A stretch of DNA of 64,000 bases from NCBI GenBank assembly GCA_002427885.1, contig DIZI01000044.1, positions 12,328-76,327 of the forward strand, given 5' to 3'. Of this stretch, positions 9,717 to 16,791 are shown piece by piece. A program made the position numbers and the translations under genes. The notes beneath the pieces are model-generated. The model was given only the letters and a program-made list of their open reading frames with translations, was not told the DNA's origin and searched no databases. Source of the stretch: Paludibacter sp. UBA6032 (GTDB taxonomy: Bacteria; Bacteroidota; Bacteroidia; Bacteroidales; Paludibacteraceae). Position 1 is the stretch's first letter; each line of letters begins with the position of its first letter.

Positions 9717-9998
9717 GACCCAAACTGCCTTATCATCATTTAGTCAGCGGATTCTCCCAACCGGCATTAAAAAAGAATGCCCTTTATTCTCCGGCCCGAG
9801 GATGAAATGAAATGGTTGGATTCCGCGCTGACTACGGAACAAATCAAAGAACTGATAAAACCTTTCCCTGAAGAAAAAATGACGGCATACACCATTTCCA
9901 AAAATGCCAACAATGCCCTTACTCAAAGGGATTATCCCGAAATACTGAAGCCTGTTCTTTATCCCGAATTACAGGAAGAAGAAAACCTGTTGTTTTAA
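9717..9998 (+). pseudogene. Decayed C-terminal remnant of an SRAP (SOS response-associated peptidase) gene
   Basis: From 9777 the frame encodes MPFILRPEDEMKWLDSAL, then IKPFPEEKMTAYTIS and a C-terminal tail, which is the C-terminal third of SRAP/YedK/HMCES proteins. Upstream, the same frame reads NRH, then TAA at 9768, then KRMP, where intact members read a continuous KKRMP-like segment. A second stop (TAG) lies at 9741. The N-terminal catalytic MCGR part is absent. This is a broken gene rather than a short one, since the 73 codons after the stops could not form the abasic-site-binding domain. Confidence 0.7.
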
Positions 9999-10287
9999 GA
10001 TGGCCTGATAATGTTTTAGGTATATAAACTGCTCTGTTCGGCTAATTGTTTGTATTGTTTGGCATTATCTTCAAAATAAGTCAGAATTGAAGCAGGGTGA
10101 TACCATGCAAATCATTTTGAAATAAAATAATATATTCGATAAATTTCATGTTGAATACCTTATATCTTCATCCCTTGCACAATGGTGGGACCATGGAACA
10201 GATGCAGCATAACAACTAAATCCAAAATCTGTATCAGAGAATGCAGAATTGCTGTCTGAAAAGTTTTCAATAGATAATTTTTCGTTA
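9999..10287. other. Intergenic region with possible gene debris
   Basis: No intact gene was seen. On the minus strand, about 10019-10115 reads a 32-codon open stretch (YHPASILTYFEDNAKQYKQL and onward) bounded by stops. It looks like protein-coding sequence but was not assigned to a family. Next to the SRAP remnant it suggests a degraded segment. Confidence 0.35.
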
Positions 10288-10470
10288 TTATCTCCTGGCT
10301 TTATTTTCAAAATTGATAATCACTTGTTCCGGATCAATTTCTTCCTCTTTTTTTCCCTGGTTGTATATATCTTCTCTATTGGGATAGATTGGGTATCCGG
10401 GTAGAATGATTTTCTTATTGTTACCCTCTTGTCTCACAAGCTGGTAATCGTTGTAGATTCGTTTTTTCAT
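10288..10470 (-). CDS. Small conserved protein with IDPEQV motif, paralogue of the 13185-13514 gene
   Basis: The 60-residue charged protein has no signal peptide or membrane segment. About 50 residues (from YQLVRQEGNNKKIILPGYP to the IDPEQV motif) align without gaps to the 109-residue protein at 13185-13514, with roughly three of four residues identical. That level of similarity, and the conserved order VRQE, IILPGYP, EDIY, EEEIDPEQV, argue that it is real despite its size. Its function is unknown. It has its own promoter with the CRP-like site at 10541-10556, so it is probably expressed together with the YtxH gene at 24746 and the gene at 26630. Confidence 0.7.
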   Translation of the reverse strand: MKKRIYNDYQLVRQEGNNKKIILPGYPIYPNREDIYNQGKKEEEIDPEQVIINFENKARR

Positions 10471-10490
10471 TGTTGTTTATATATTTTATT

Positions 10491-10556
10491 CAAAGTACGT
10501 ACATTTCAGGTTCTGTTATGTTACATAATTTACTGAATATGTTATAAGATTCACAG
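10491..10556 (-). promoter_or_regulatory. Promoter with CRP-like activator site (site 1 of 3)
   Basis: On the plus strand GTTATAAGATTCACAG (10541-10556) starts exactly 50 bases after the CAAA (10491-10494) that forms the TTTG of the minus-strand -7 region (GTACTTTG, one base short of TAnnTTTG). Read on the minus strand the site is TGTGA-N6-TAACA, close to the CRP/FNR-type TGTGA-N6-TCACA, centred about 61 bases before the inferred start. Sites 2 and 3 have the same geometry. Confidence 0.5.
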
Positions 10557-10704
10557 ATAAGGATATAAAAGCCGAATGGGCGGGATTTTGCTTTAATGGA
10601 ATGAATAAAGGAATTGACGGAAAACATTAAGAGGATAAATGACTTAAACCGTCCTGATAGTAATCGGAAGCAAAGAGGGTTTCTTCATGCTATAAATTTT
10701 AAAA

Positions 10705-11421
10705 TCACTTGTAGTCTTTGCTAAAATATATTTTCATATATGTCGTAATGTAATGATAGAAAAGCTGGAAATAACCATCTTTTTTAAACCTTCGGGCTGA
10801 ACTTTTAATTTTCAAATCCATATCGAATAAAACCGTCCCAACTTTTCTGGAGATAAGCATGGCAGTTGCGGCATCGTCTCCCCAGAATTTGATTGGTGGA
10901 AGTCCGCCAATTTCTTCAAATACATAAGCATAGCCGGCAAAGTTGCCCCCTATAAGCACACCTGCTTTTCTACGGAAAACAAAATACAATAATTGGGGAA
11001 CAAACTTTGAAACCATTCTGTCATTCAATTCACTCATCGATTTTTGAAGTCCTTTAAATCCATAATCATAAGGTCCGGAAACTGCAGCTACCCCTTCAAT
11101 ACTTAAATCTTTTTCTATGATGATTAGCCAGTCGGGACACACTTCAGAGTCACTATCCAAAAAAGCGATAATCTCTCCACTTGCTTCACGTCTTCCTCTT
11201 TCACGGGCAAAGTTTGTCCCTCTGATTAGTTCAACCACTACCTTGTCTGCACCGGCTGATTTTGCCTTTTCGGAAGTCTGATCACTCGAATCGTTATCAA
11301 CAACAATAATTTCAAAATTCTCCCGATTATAATTTAATCCGAGCAAACTTTTTATTGCATTTTCAATATTTTCTTCTTCGTTTAATGCCGGTATTATTAT
11401 AGAGAATTTAATTTTGTGCAT
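10705..11421 (-). CDS. Glycosyltransferase family 2
   Basis: The 238-residue cytosolic or membrane-peripheral GT-A enzyme has SIIIPALNEEENIENAI at residues 7-23, VVDNDSSDQT for nucleotide-sugar binding, and the metal-binding DxD as DSD in FLDSDSE. The N-terminal region is complete, but the acceptor half is short. It would transfer a sugar from a nucleotide or lipid donor; acceptor and sugar are unknown. It overlaps the DedA gene by 14 bases, so the two are translated from one message. GT2-DedA pairs suggest work on a lipid-linked substrate at the membrane, which is an inference. Confidence 0.85.
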   Translation of the reverse strand: MHKIKFSIIIPALNEEENIENAIKSLLGLNYNRENFEIIVVDNDSSDQTSEKAKSAGADKVVVELIRGTNFARERGRREASGEIIAFLDSDSEVCPDWLIIIEKDLSIEGVAAVSGPYDYGFKGLQKSMSELNDRMVSKFVPQLLYFVFRRKAGVLIGGNFAGYAYVFEEIGGLPPIKFWGDDAATAMLISRKVGTVLFDMDLKIKSSARRFKKDGYFQLFYHYITTYMKIYFSKDYK

Positions 11422-12046
11422 CTTTTTGTTTTTTGATTTTGTTCAATTGCTTAAAGAGGTGTATACCGAAAAAGAGAACAAATAAAACGGCTATGATTAT
11501 ATAAATCAACGTACCGGATCCTGAAAATTTCGACGCCACAATATTCCAGGACTTGTATGATAGTTTACCAACGAATACATATCCCCCGCTCCAGATAATG
11601 GCAGATAAAGCAACCATGATCAGAAAAATCCGGGGCTTTAATTGCAGTATTCCTGCAGCAACCGAGGCATATCCCCGTACATAAGGTATTAATCTGGCTA
11701 AAAACATCCCCCATTTATTTTTTTCGGTAATAATTCGTCCAAGTTTTTCAATTTTCTCTTTATTAATTGGAATCCAGCGGGGTTTCTTTTCTAAGATCTT
11801 TTTTCCAAAGTAATAAAAAACAAAAAATAATAAGGTTGTTCCTAAAAAATCGCCTAAAATGGCGGCGGTAAAAACCAGGGGCAGACTCAACGTTCCATTA
11901 ACGGTTAAATACCCGGAGAATAATAAAACCAATTCATTGGGAACTATGGTCGGAATTCCTATCTCCTGGAGAAATACTAATACAAAAATAGCCATATAGC
12001 CATATTGAGTTATAAAATTTACTAATTCGTGCGGCATATCATGCAA
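11408..12046 (-). CDS. DedA-family membrane protein
   Basis: The 212-residue integral membrane protein has the family's re-entrant-loop signature. EIGIPTIVPNELVLLFSGYL carries the conserved Glu and Pro, and the later GMFLARLIPYVRGYASVAAG segment carries the conserved Arg residues. DedA proteins are proton-driven carriers, several of which recycle undecaprenyl phosphate or move phospholipids across the inner membrane. It overlaps the downstream GT2 by 14 bases. In a cluster rich in glycosyltransferases, lipid-carrier recycling is a reasonable guess for its job. Confidence 0.87.
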   Translation of the reverse strand: MHDMPHELVNFITQYGYMAIFVLVFLQEIGIPTIVPNELVLLFSGYLTVNGTLSLPLVFTAAILGDFLGTTLLFFVFYYFGKKILEKKPRWIPINKEKIEKLGRIITEKNKWGMFLARLIPYVRGYASVAAGILQLKPRIFLIMVALSAIIWSGGYVFVGKLSYKSWNIVASKFSGSGTLIYIIIAVLFVLFFGIHLFKQLNKIKKQKDAQN

Positions 12047-12516
12047 TTATTTTTTTTATACTTTAAATAGCTTAGTAAAGAAGACTCTAAATCCATGACA
12101 GATATAAGTAATGAGAACGATAGACATTATATCTTTCCTGTCACTGAATTCGTCTTGACTTTTTAATGATAAAATAATCGCTCCTACGGAGCTTAAAAAA
12201 ACTATATAATCATATATTACTACCATAATATTGCTCCTAATGGAGCATTTTTAAGAGCTTCGGAGAAGTGATTCCCGATAGCTATCGGGAGGTAGAATAT
12301 TTATTTCAATGAACAAAAAGCTCCGTAGGAGCGACTCCCGATAGCTATCGGGAAAAAAGTCAAGACGACTTCACTTATAAATATTAATTGATTTTTGATT
12401 TGAAGATGTAAAAGTAGTAATTTAAAATATAAGATCATCTTACTCCGGGAGATCAACTGTAATGATCATGCGGAATGCCGGAAAACTTTATGTTGGCAAA
12501 TTGAAAGTGAAGGCTT
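12047..12516. other. 470-base intergenic region dominated by a composite palindrome
   Basis: Besides the composite element at 12145-12373 (separate entry), no gene, promoter box or RNA could be supported. Confidence 0.5.
12145..12373. repeat. Composite palindromic element with 20-bp terminal inverted repeats
   Basis: The outer arms are 12145-12164 and 12354-12373: TCGTCTTGACTTTTT pairs perfectly with its complement and extends to 20 bp with one mismatch. Inside lie GCTCCTACGGAGC-type inverted repeats (near 12180, 12233 and 12320) and two perfect 18-bp copies of TCCCGATAGCTATCGGGA (12273-12290 and 12336-12353). It encodes no protein. It could be a MITE-like element or nested REP-type repeats. 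Confidence 0.65.
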
Positions 12517-12987
12517 TTAATTATCCGATGAAATTATCGTATTTGTTTTATCGTGTGTTCTGGTTGGTATAATCAGAATTGGAATTTCTGTTTGTTGTAA
12601 ATCATCATTTGTAACTCTTCCAATTACAATTTCTTCCAGCCATTCCGAATTGTGTGAACCCATTACAATTAAATCGATTCCCATTTCTTTGGCTGTATCT
12701 AATATCGATTTGGCAAAATAGCCCTGTTTTACAATGGTATGAATGGTATCATCCGCGGGATCATGCTTTAATTTTTTACTCAAATCAAGGACTGCATGTT
12801 CAAATTTATCTAAATTGTTGGGTTTTATTGCATCCATTTTCTTATACGTCAGTGAATAGTTAATCAGTTCAATCTTTACAAGTAATAAAACAACAGTTGC
12901 TTTCATATCTTTGGCCAGGGAATAGCCGGTTTCTATAATTTTTTTTTCTGAAGGATGGAGATCCAATACAATCAGTATCTTTTTCAT
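12517..12987 (-). CDS. Universal stress protein (UspA family)
   Basis: The 156-residue protein is a single Usp domain: KKILIVLDLHPSEKKIIETGYSLA at the start and IDLIVMGSHNSEWLEEIVIGRVTND near the end. In ATP-binding Usps the last motif is G-2X-G-9X-G(S/T). Here the second Gly is replaced and the end reads GR, so nucleotide binding may be weak or lost. Usps act in the cytosol as dimers during starvation and membrane stress. Its place in a run of membrane-stress and glycan genes agrees with that. It is monocistronic or the head of the DedA-GT2 unit across the composite repeat. Confidence 0.88.
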   Translation of the reverse strand: MKKILIVLDLHPSEKKIIETGYSLAKDMKATVVLLLVKIELINYSLTYKKMDAIKPNNLDKFEHAVLDLSKKLKHDPADDTIHTIVKQGYFAKSILDTAKEMGIDLIVMGSHNSEWLEEIVIGRVTNDDLQQTEIPILIIPTRTHDKTNTIISSDN

Positions 12988-13121
12988 GTTGTAAGGTTTA
13001 AATGTTATTTGTTTATAGGTTATTTTTCAACGTTCTGTTCCAAATTATGCCGATCATCTTCATTCAGGCTATATGTTGCAGGATAAACACAAGATCGCAT
13101 GATAAATTTGACTTATCCCGT

Positions 13122-13158
13122 GAACCTGACAGCGTCCGGAGGACCTGTCAGCGTTCCA
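13122..13158. repeat. GC-rich hairpin repeat upstream of the Usp gene
   Basis: CTGACAG and GTCC pair with GGAC and CTGTCAG around a GGA loop with one bulged C, flanked by short direct repeats of CAGCGT. It lies between the acidic-protein gene and the Usp gene and may end the upstream transcript. Confidence 0.45.
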
Positions 13159-13184
13159 TGTGCTCAAACCCATAACTCAACTTA

Positions 13185-13514
13185 TTAATTCTCATGATTA
13201 TCGCCACCCAGACTGTAGAGGTTATTTTCCTCATCTTCATCCCCTGTTTCTTCTTCAGCATCATCCAGTTCGGAGCCGGGCACATCTAAATCGGAGCCCG
13301 AAAAGTCTTCATCAAAATCTTTTTCATTGTTTTCGCCTGGCACTTCATTTTCTTTATTCCTGCTTACTTGTTCCGGGTCAATTTCTTCCTCTTCTTTCCC
13401 CTGTCTGTAAATGTCTTCGCTATCAGGATAAGTTGGATATCCGGGTAAAATAATTTTCTTTTCGTTACTCTCTTGTCTTACAAGCGGGTATTTATTGTCG
13501 GTTAGTTTTTCCAC
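13185..13514 (-). CDS. Small acidic protein with IDPEQV motif, longer paralogue of the 10288-10470 gene
   Basis: The 109-residue protein has no signal peptide. The first half repeats the core of the 60-residue paralogue (VRQE, KKIILPGYP, EDIY, EEEIDPEQV). The second half is a very acidic, probably disordered tail rich in Asp and Glu (DFDEDFSGSDLD and similar). Such tails can bind cations or basic partners, but no function is known. It begins 42 bases after the GH100-like gene on the same strand and is probably co-transcribed with it. Confidence 0.72.
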   Translation of the reverse strand: MEKLTDNKYPLVRQESNEKKIILPGYPTYPDSEDIYRQGKEEEEIDPEQVSRNKENEVPGENNEKDFDEDFSGSDLDVPGSELDDAEEETGDEDEENNLYSLGGDNHEN

Positions 13515-13556
13515 GATTGTTTTTATTACTGTTAGTTGTTATCTTGTATTCATTAT

Positions 13557-14738
13557 TCATCTTGTAGCCTTCGCTCTGATTTCATCAAAAAACGGTGTGC
13601 TTTTTAATTCAACACATTTTGCAGCATAGAGATAAAGTGCTGCACTCCAGGTTTGCCAGTCTTGTCCCATTGGTTTTCCATCCTGCGCTTTTATCCATTC
13701 ATTAAATCCAAAATCAACCGTATTTGTACTTGATGTTTTGACAAAATGAGTGAGTATGTTCAGTTTTTCTTCGGCCAGACTGTACTTCTTAGCTGCCACC
13801 AGCGCTGCAATATATATTCCGCTGATAAAAGGCCAGATACCTCCGTTATGATAATCGCCCGGATTATTGTATTTTGCATATCGCTCATTCCATTCAGGAT
13901 CAACCTGTTTTACAAATGGAAAGAAATTAGGTGGTAAGTCAACTGCCAGGTCGCCTTTTGCACGCATGGCAGCACATTCTTCTTCAATCCACGCAATCAT
14001 TTCATTGGCGCGGGTGGGGGATGCAATTCCTGATAATATAGCCAGGCTGTTTCCCAGCAAGTCGAACCGCTCGCTACTCAGAATTTTATATGACCACATG
14101 GCGTAGTAAGGTTTATGTTTTACCACCAGGCCTTCGTGCACATGATTATGAATTGTTCCACCGGTGATGATAAACTTACTCATCTCTTTTTGAACCTGAT
14201 CGGCTCTTTCATTCAATCCCAGTATTCGCAAATAGCTGTAAACAATTGTATTTACAAACAATCCGTAACCCAAAACCCATTGTTCGTCGCGCCAGTCGCT
14301 GGTAGGTTGTTGAGCCACCATATACCTGTCGGACGGACTTTGGTATTCCATCCATACAAGTGCCTTATCGACTGCTTCGTGTAGAAACTCCGGTTCTCCG
14401 GTCAGTTTTCTAAAGATACCGGCACCCAGTAAAAACAAAGGAGTGGTATCGCTCGAACCACGGTCTTCGCTATCATGAACCAAAGACGGAATATGACCAT
14501 GCTCACTTTGATTCTTAGCAAGGGTCTTTAATACTTTCCGAATACTTTCCAGTAGCGTTTTATTTCCACTGACCGCAATTCCGAAAATAGAAAACATTAA
14601 GTCACGTGTGTAAGGTTCGGGATATCCCCAGCCTGCTGTTCGCGGAAGGCCCATAAATGGTCCATGGGCATTGTGTAACAACACTTCCAGCGCTGCTTTC
14701 TTTGCGTCTTCAATGTTCTGATTATATATTGTTTTCAT
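13557..14738 (-). CDS. GH100/amylo-alpha-1,6-glucosidase-like (alpha/alpha)6-barrel glycosidase
   Basis: The 393-residue cytosolic protein has no signal peptide. Motifs such as GYPEPYTRDLMFS, TSDWRDEQW with the likely acid Asp, YHNGGIWPFISG and MGQDWQTWSAALYLYA match the catalytic barrel shared by neutral/alkaline invertases (GH100) and glycogen-debrancher-like glucosidases. Invertases of GH100 split sucrose, while related proteins act on alpha-glucans; the sequence alone does not decide. It lies in the glycan block between the DUF6496 gene and the acidic small protein. A 24-base motif upstream (14841-14864) is shared with the DUF6496 gene. Confidence 0.75.
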   Translation of the reverse strand: MKTIYNQNIEDAKKAALEVLLHNAHGPFMGLPRTAGWGYPEPYTRDLMFSIFGIAVSGNKTLLESIRKVLKTLAKNQSEHGHIPSLVHDSEDRGSSDTTPLFLLGAGIFRKLTGEPEFLHEAVDKALVWMEYQSPSDRYMVAQQPTSDWRDEQWVLGYGLFVNTIVYSYLRILGLNERADQVQKEMSKFIITGGTIHNHVHEGLVVKHKPYYAMWSYKILSSERFDLLGNSLAILSGIASPTRANEMIAWIEEECAAMRAKGDLAVDLPPNFFPFVKQVDPEWNERYAKYNNPGDYHNGGIWPFISGIYIAALVAAKKYSLAEEKLNILTHFVKTSSTNTVDFGFNEWIKAQDGKPMGQDWQTWSAALYLYAAKCVELKSTPFFDEIRAKATR

Positions 14739-14840
14739 TAGCGTTTAAATAAGTTATTCTTTTTTGACCCCAAAAGATCCCATCCCGATTGCCATTGTGG
14801 GGGAAGAGTGGTACTTAAAAATGAAAATTATTAAAGAAAA

Positions 14841-14864
14841 TATAAGTTGTAATACAGATAATTT
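14841..14864 (-). promoter_or_regulatory. 24-base motif shared upstream of the GH100-like and DUF6496 genes (copy A)
   Basis: The plus strand reads TATAAGTTG-T-AAT-A-CAGATAATTT and differs from copy B (15179-15202) at 2 of 24 positions. It lies 103 bases upstream of the GH100-like start. Part of it (GTTGTAA) resembles the CRP-like sites at 25111 and 27264. Confidence 0.4.
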
Positions 14865-14934
14865 TAAAAGTATCAGTTGTTAGAATAATTTACTGATATA
14901 TTTATTTCAGGACTTAAAATATCAGAAAATGGTC

Positions 14935-15111
14935 TTATTTCTTTTTCTTCTTTTCCGCCATGTCGAAAGCTATCGCTATGGCCTGCTTCTGTGCTTTTTC
15001 GTTCGACTCAGGAGTTGATGTTCCTATTGTTCCCGTTTCGTGATAACTGTGCATTATTTCTTCAATGTTTTCAGAAATCACCTTTTTTGATTTTCCTTTT
15101 TTTAGTGGCAT
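14935..15111 (-). CDS. Small DUF6496-like basic protein
   Basis: This 58-codon gene starts at ATG (complement of 15109-15111). It encodes MPLKKGKSKKVISENI, a middle segment ending in SNEKAQKQAIAIAFDMAEKK, and a run of lysines before TAA. The MPL-K-KGKSKK start and the KQAxAIA...A-KKK end are those of the DUF6496 family, short lysine-rich proteins common in Bacteroidota and Proteobacteria. It should be cytosolic, and nucleic-acid binding is possible from its charge. The middle (HSYHETGTIGTSTPESNE) is longer than the shortest members. It lies between the kinase and the GH100-like gene on the same strand. Confidence 0.72.
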   Translation of the reverse strand: MPLKKGKSKKVISENIEEIMHSYHETGTIGTSTPESNEKAQKQAIAIAFDMAEKKKKK

Positions 15112-15178
15112 AGTTTTGTAATTTGAAAATTTGAAAATGAATGAATTTGTATAAATCTTCCTGAAAGATCAGACATTA

Positions 15179-15202
15179 TATAAGTTGAAATCCAGATAAT
15201 TT
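15179..15202 (-). promoter_or_regulatory. 24-base motif shared upstream of the GH100-like and DUF6496 genes (copy B)
   Basis: The plus strand reads TATAAGTTG-A-AAT-C-CAGATAATTT, 22 of 24 bases identical to copy A, and lies 68 bases upstream of the DUF6496 start. Confidence 0.4.
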
Positions 15203-15248
15203 CGAAATCAAAAATAATAATAGTTTTTTCCGACATTTTTTTAGTTAT

Positions 15249-15378
15249 GACCCCCAAACCCCCATCCCGTTAGCTATCGTGGAGTGGGTTTTAAGACGAA
15301 GTATCTGATATTTCAATTAATGTCAAAAACGTTTTTTTTTGAACTACTCTTAAGCCCCCATTTGGGGGTTTGGGGGTC
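15249..15378. repeat. Composite repeat bounded by 15-bp inverted repeats
   Basis: GACCCCCAAACCCCC at 15249-15263 is perfectly complementary to 15364-15378. Just inside the left arm is a degenerate CCCGATAGCTATCGGG (TCCCGTTAGCTATCGTGGA). Architecture is like the elements at 12145 and 56332. It lies at the 3' end of the histidine kinase gene. Confidence 0.6.
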
Positions 15379-15409
15379 TAAACTATAAACTATTGACTAT
15401 AAACTATAT

Positions 15410-16714
15410 TCAATAATCTATTTCAACCTTAACCATTGTTCCTTTACCCAACCGACTTGTAATATCCAAATTGCCACCTAATAATTTTACCCGTTCTTTC
15501 ATGCCAATCAAACCATAGGAGTCCGGTCTGCCTTTGTGATTAATGTCAAACCCAACTCCATTATCACTAATTACCATCACTAATTTTTCGGCTACATTTG
15601 TAAGTTGAACTTTGACCCTTGAAGCCGTGGCATGTTTTATAATATTATTGAGCGATTCCTGTAGTATACGAAATAATGCCATTGCTTGATCGGGAAGAAT
15701 TTTGAGATCCAAAACTGTATTTTTAAAACTACAATTTATGTGGTGCGTTTGCTCAAAGTTGGAAAGATGAACTTCAGCCGCCTCCACAAAACCAAGCACT
15801 TCAAGTTGTTCGGGTCTTAAACCATTCATTATACTTCGCGCCGATTTATTGGCATTATCTACCTGTATCATCAGTTGTTCTATCTCGCTTATAACATCTT
15901 CCAAATTGACAGCTACATTTGCTTTGGATATTTTTTTCTTATACATACCCATGTCCATATTTAAAGCAACTAAAAATTGTGCAAGACTATCGTGTATTTC
16001 GCGGGCCAGATTTGCTCTTTCTTCTTCACGTACAATTTGAAGGTTAGAAGCAAAGTTACTCAATTGCTCTTTTGATTCATTTAATTCAACTTCTGCCTGT
16101 TTAATAATAGTAATATCTTTATCTATCTCTTTGTTTTGATAGACAAGTTCGTTGTTGGCAATGACTAACTTGGCAGCAAGTTTTTCTTTTTCCCCGTTTT
16201 GAAATGCAAGTTTATTATTGGCAATAACCAACTCAGCGGCACGTTTTTCTTTTTCCTTGTTTTGAAATATAAGTTCTTTATTGGCAATAACCAACTCGGC
16301 TGCCCGTTTTTCTTTTTCTTCGTTTTGAAATGCCAATTCGTTGTTGGCAATAACTAACTCATCTGCCCGTTTTTCTTTTTCCTTGTTTTGAAATACCAGT
16401 TCGTTGTTGGCAATGACTAACTCGGCTGTACGTTTTTCTTTTTCGTTGTTTTGAAATACCAATTCGTTGTTGGCAATGGCTAACTCGGCGGCACGTTTTT
16501 CTTTTTCCTTGTTTTGATATAGCAGTTCGTTGTTGGCAATAACCAATTCGGCTGTACGTTTTTCTTTTTCTTTGTTTTGAAATACCAGTTCGTTGTTGAC
16601 AAAGGCTAACTCGGCTGCAAATCTTATTTTTGAAGCATTTAATAAATTATTTTCGTGTCGTAATTGATGTAACTCTTTAATGAGTTGATCGTTGTTTTTG
16701 TCATGAATGTACAT
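15410..16714 (-). CDS. Sensor histidine kinase (NarL-partner type) with eight 21-residue coiled-coil repeats
   Basis: The 434-residue protein has no membrane segment and no PAS or GAF domain. Residues 33-200 are eight gapless copies of a 21-residue unit, roughly AAELVIANNELVFQNKEKEK plus Arg, which should form a long coiled coil. A HisKA_3 domain follows, with phospho-acceptor His241 in LAREIHDSLAQFL, then a HATPase domain with N box (ILQESLNNIIKHA) and G boxes (DNGVGFD, YGLIGMKERV, GKGT). It should autophosphorylate in the cytosol and pass phosphate to a LuxR/NarL-type regulator. None is next to it, so it is an orphan here. The repeats probably transmit a signal or set filament length. Confidence 0.9.
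   Translation of the reverse strand: MYIHDKNNDQLIKELHQLRHENNLLNASKIRFAAELAFVNNELVFQNKEKEKRTAELVIANNELLYQNKEKEKRAAELAIANNELVFQNNEKEKRTAELVIANNELVFQNKEKEKRADELVIANNELAFQNEEKEKRAAELVIANKELIFQNKEKEKRAAELVIANNKLAFQNGEKEKLAAKLVIANNELVYQNKEIDKDITIIKQAEVELNESKEQLSNFASNLQIVREEERANLAREIHDSLAQFLVALNMDMGMYKKKISKANVAVNLEDVISEIEQLMIQVDNANKSARSIMNGLRPEQLEVLGFVEAAEVHLSNFEQTHHINCSFKNTVLDLKILPDQAMALFRILQESLNNIIKHATASRVKVQLTNVAEKLVMVISDNGVGFDINHKGRPDSYGLIGMKERVKLLGGNLDITSRLGKGTMVKVEIDY
16115..16618 (-). repeat. In-gene tandem repeat, 8 x 63 bp
   Basis: Eight consecutive 63-base units encode residues 33-200 of the histidine kinase. The count is exact (168 residues = 8 x 21). Units differ by scattered codon and residue changes, so the array is old enough to have diverged but is still recombinable. 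Confidence 0.9.
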
Positions 16715-16791
16715 AGTATTCTGTTTATAAGATGATGAGATATAGTATCAATCAGTCTTCTTTTTTTTTGATGTGGCTAAACAAAAAAAAA

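Noticed and set aside
16115..16618. CRISPR-like array (regular 63-base repeats)
   Set aside because: There are no spacers; the units are contiguous, diverged and in frame as coiled-coil codons of a kinase.
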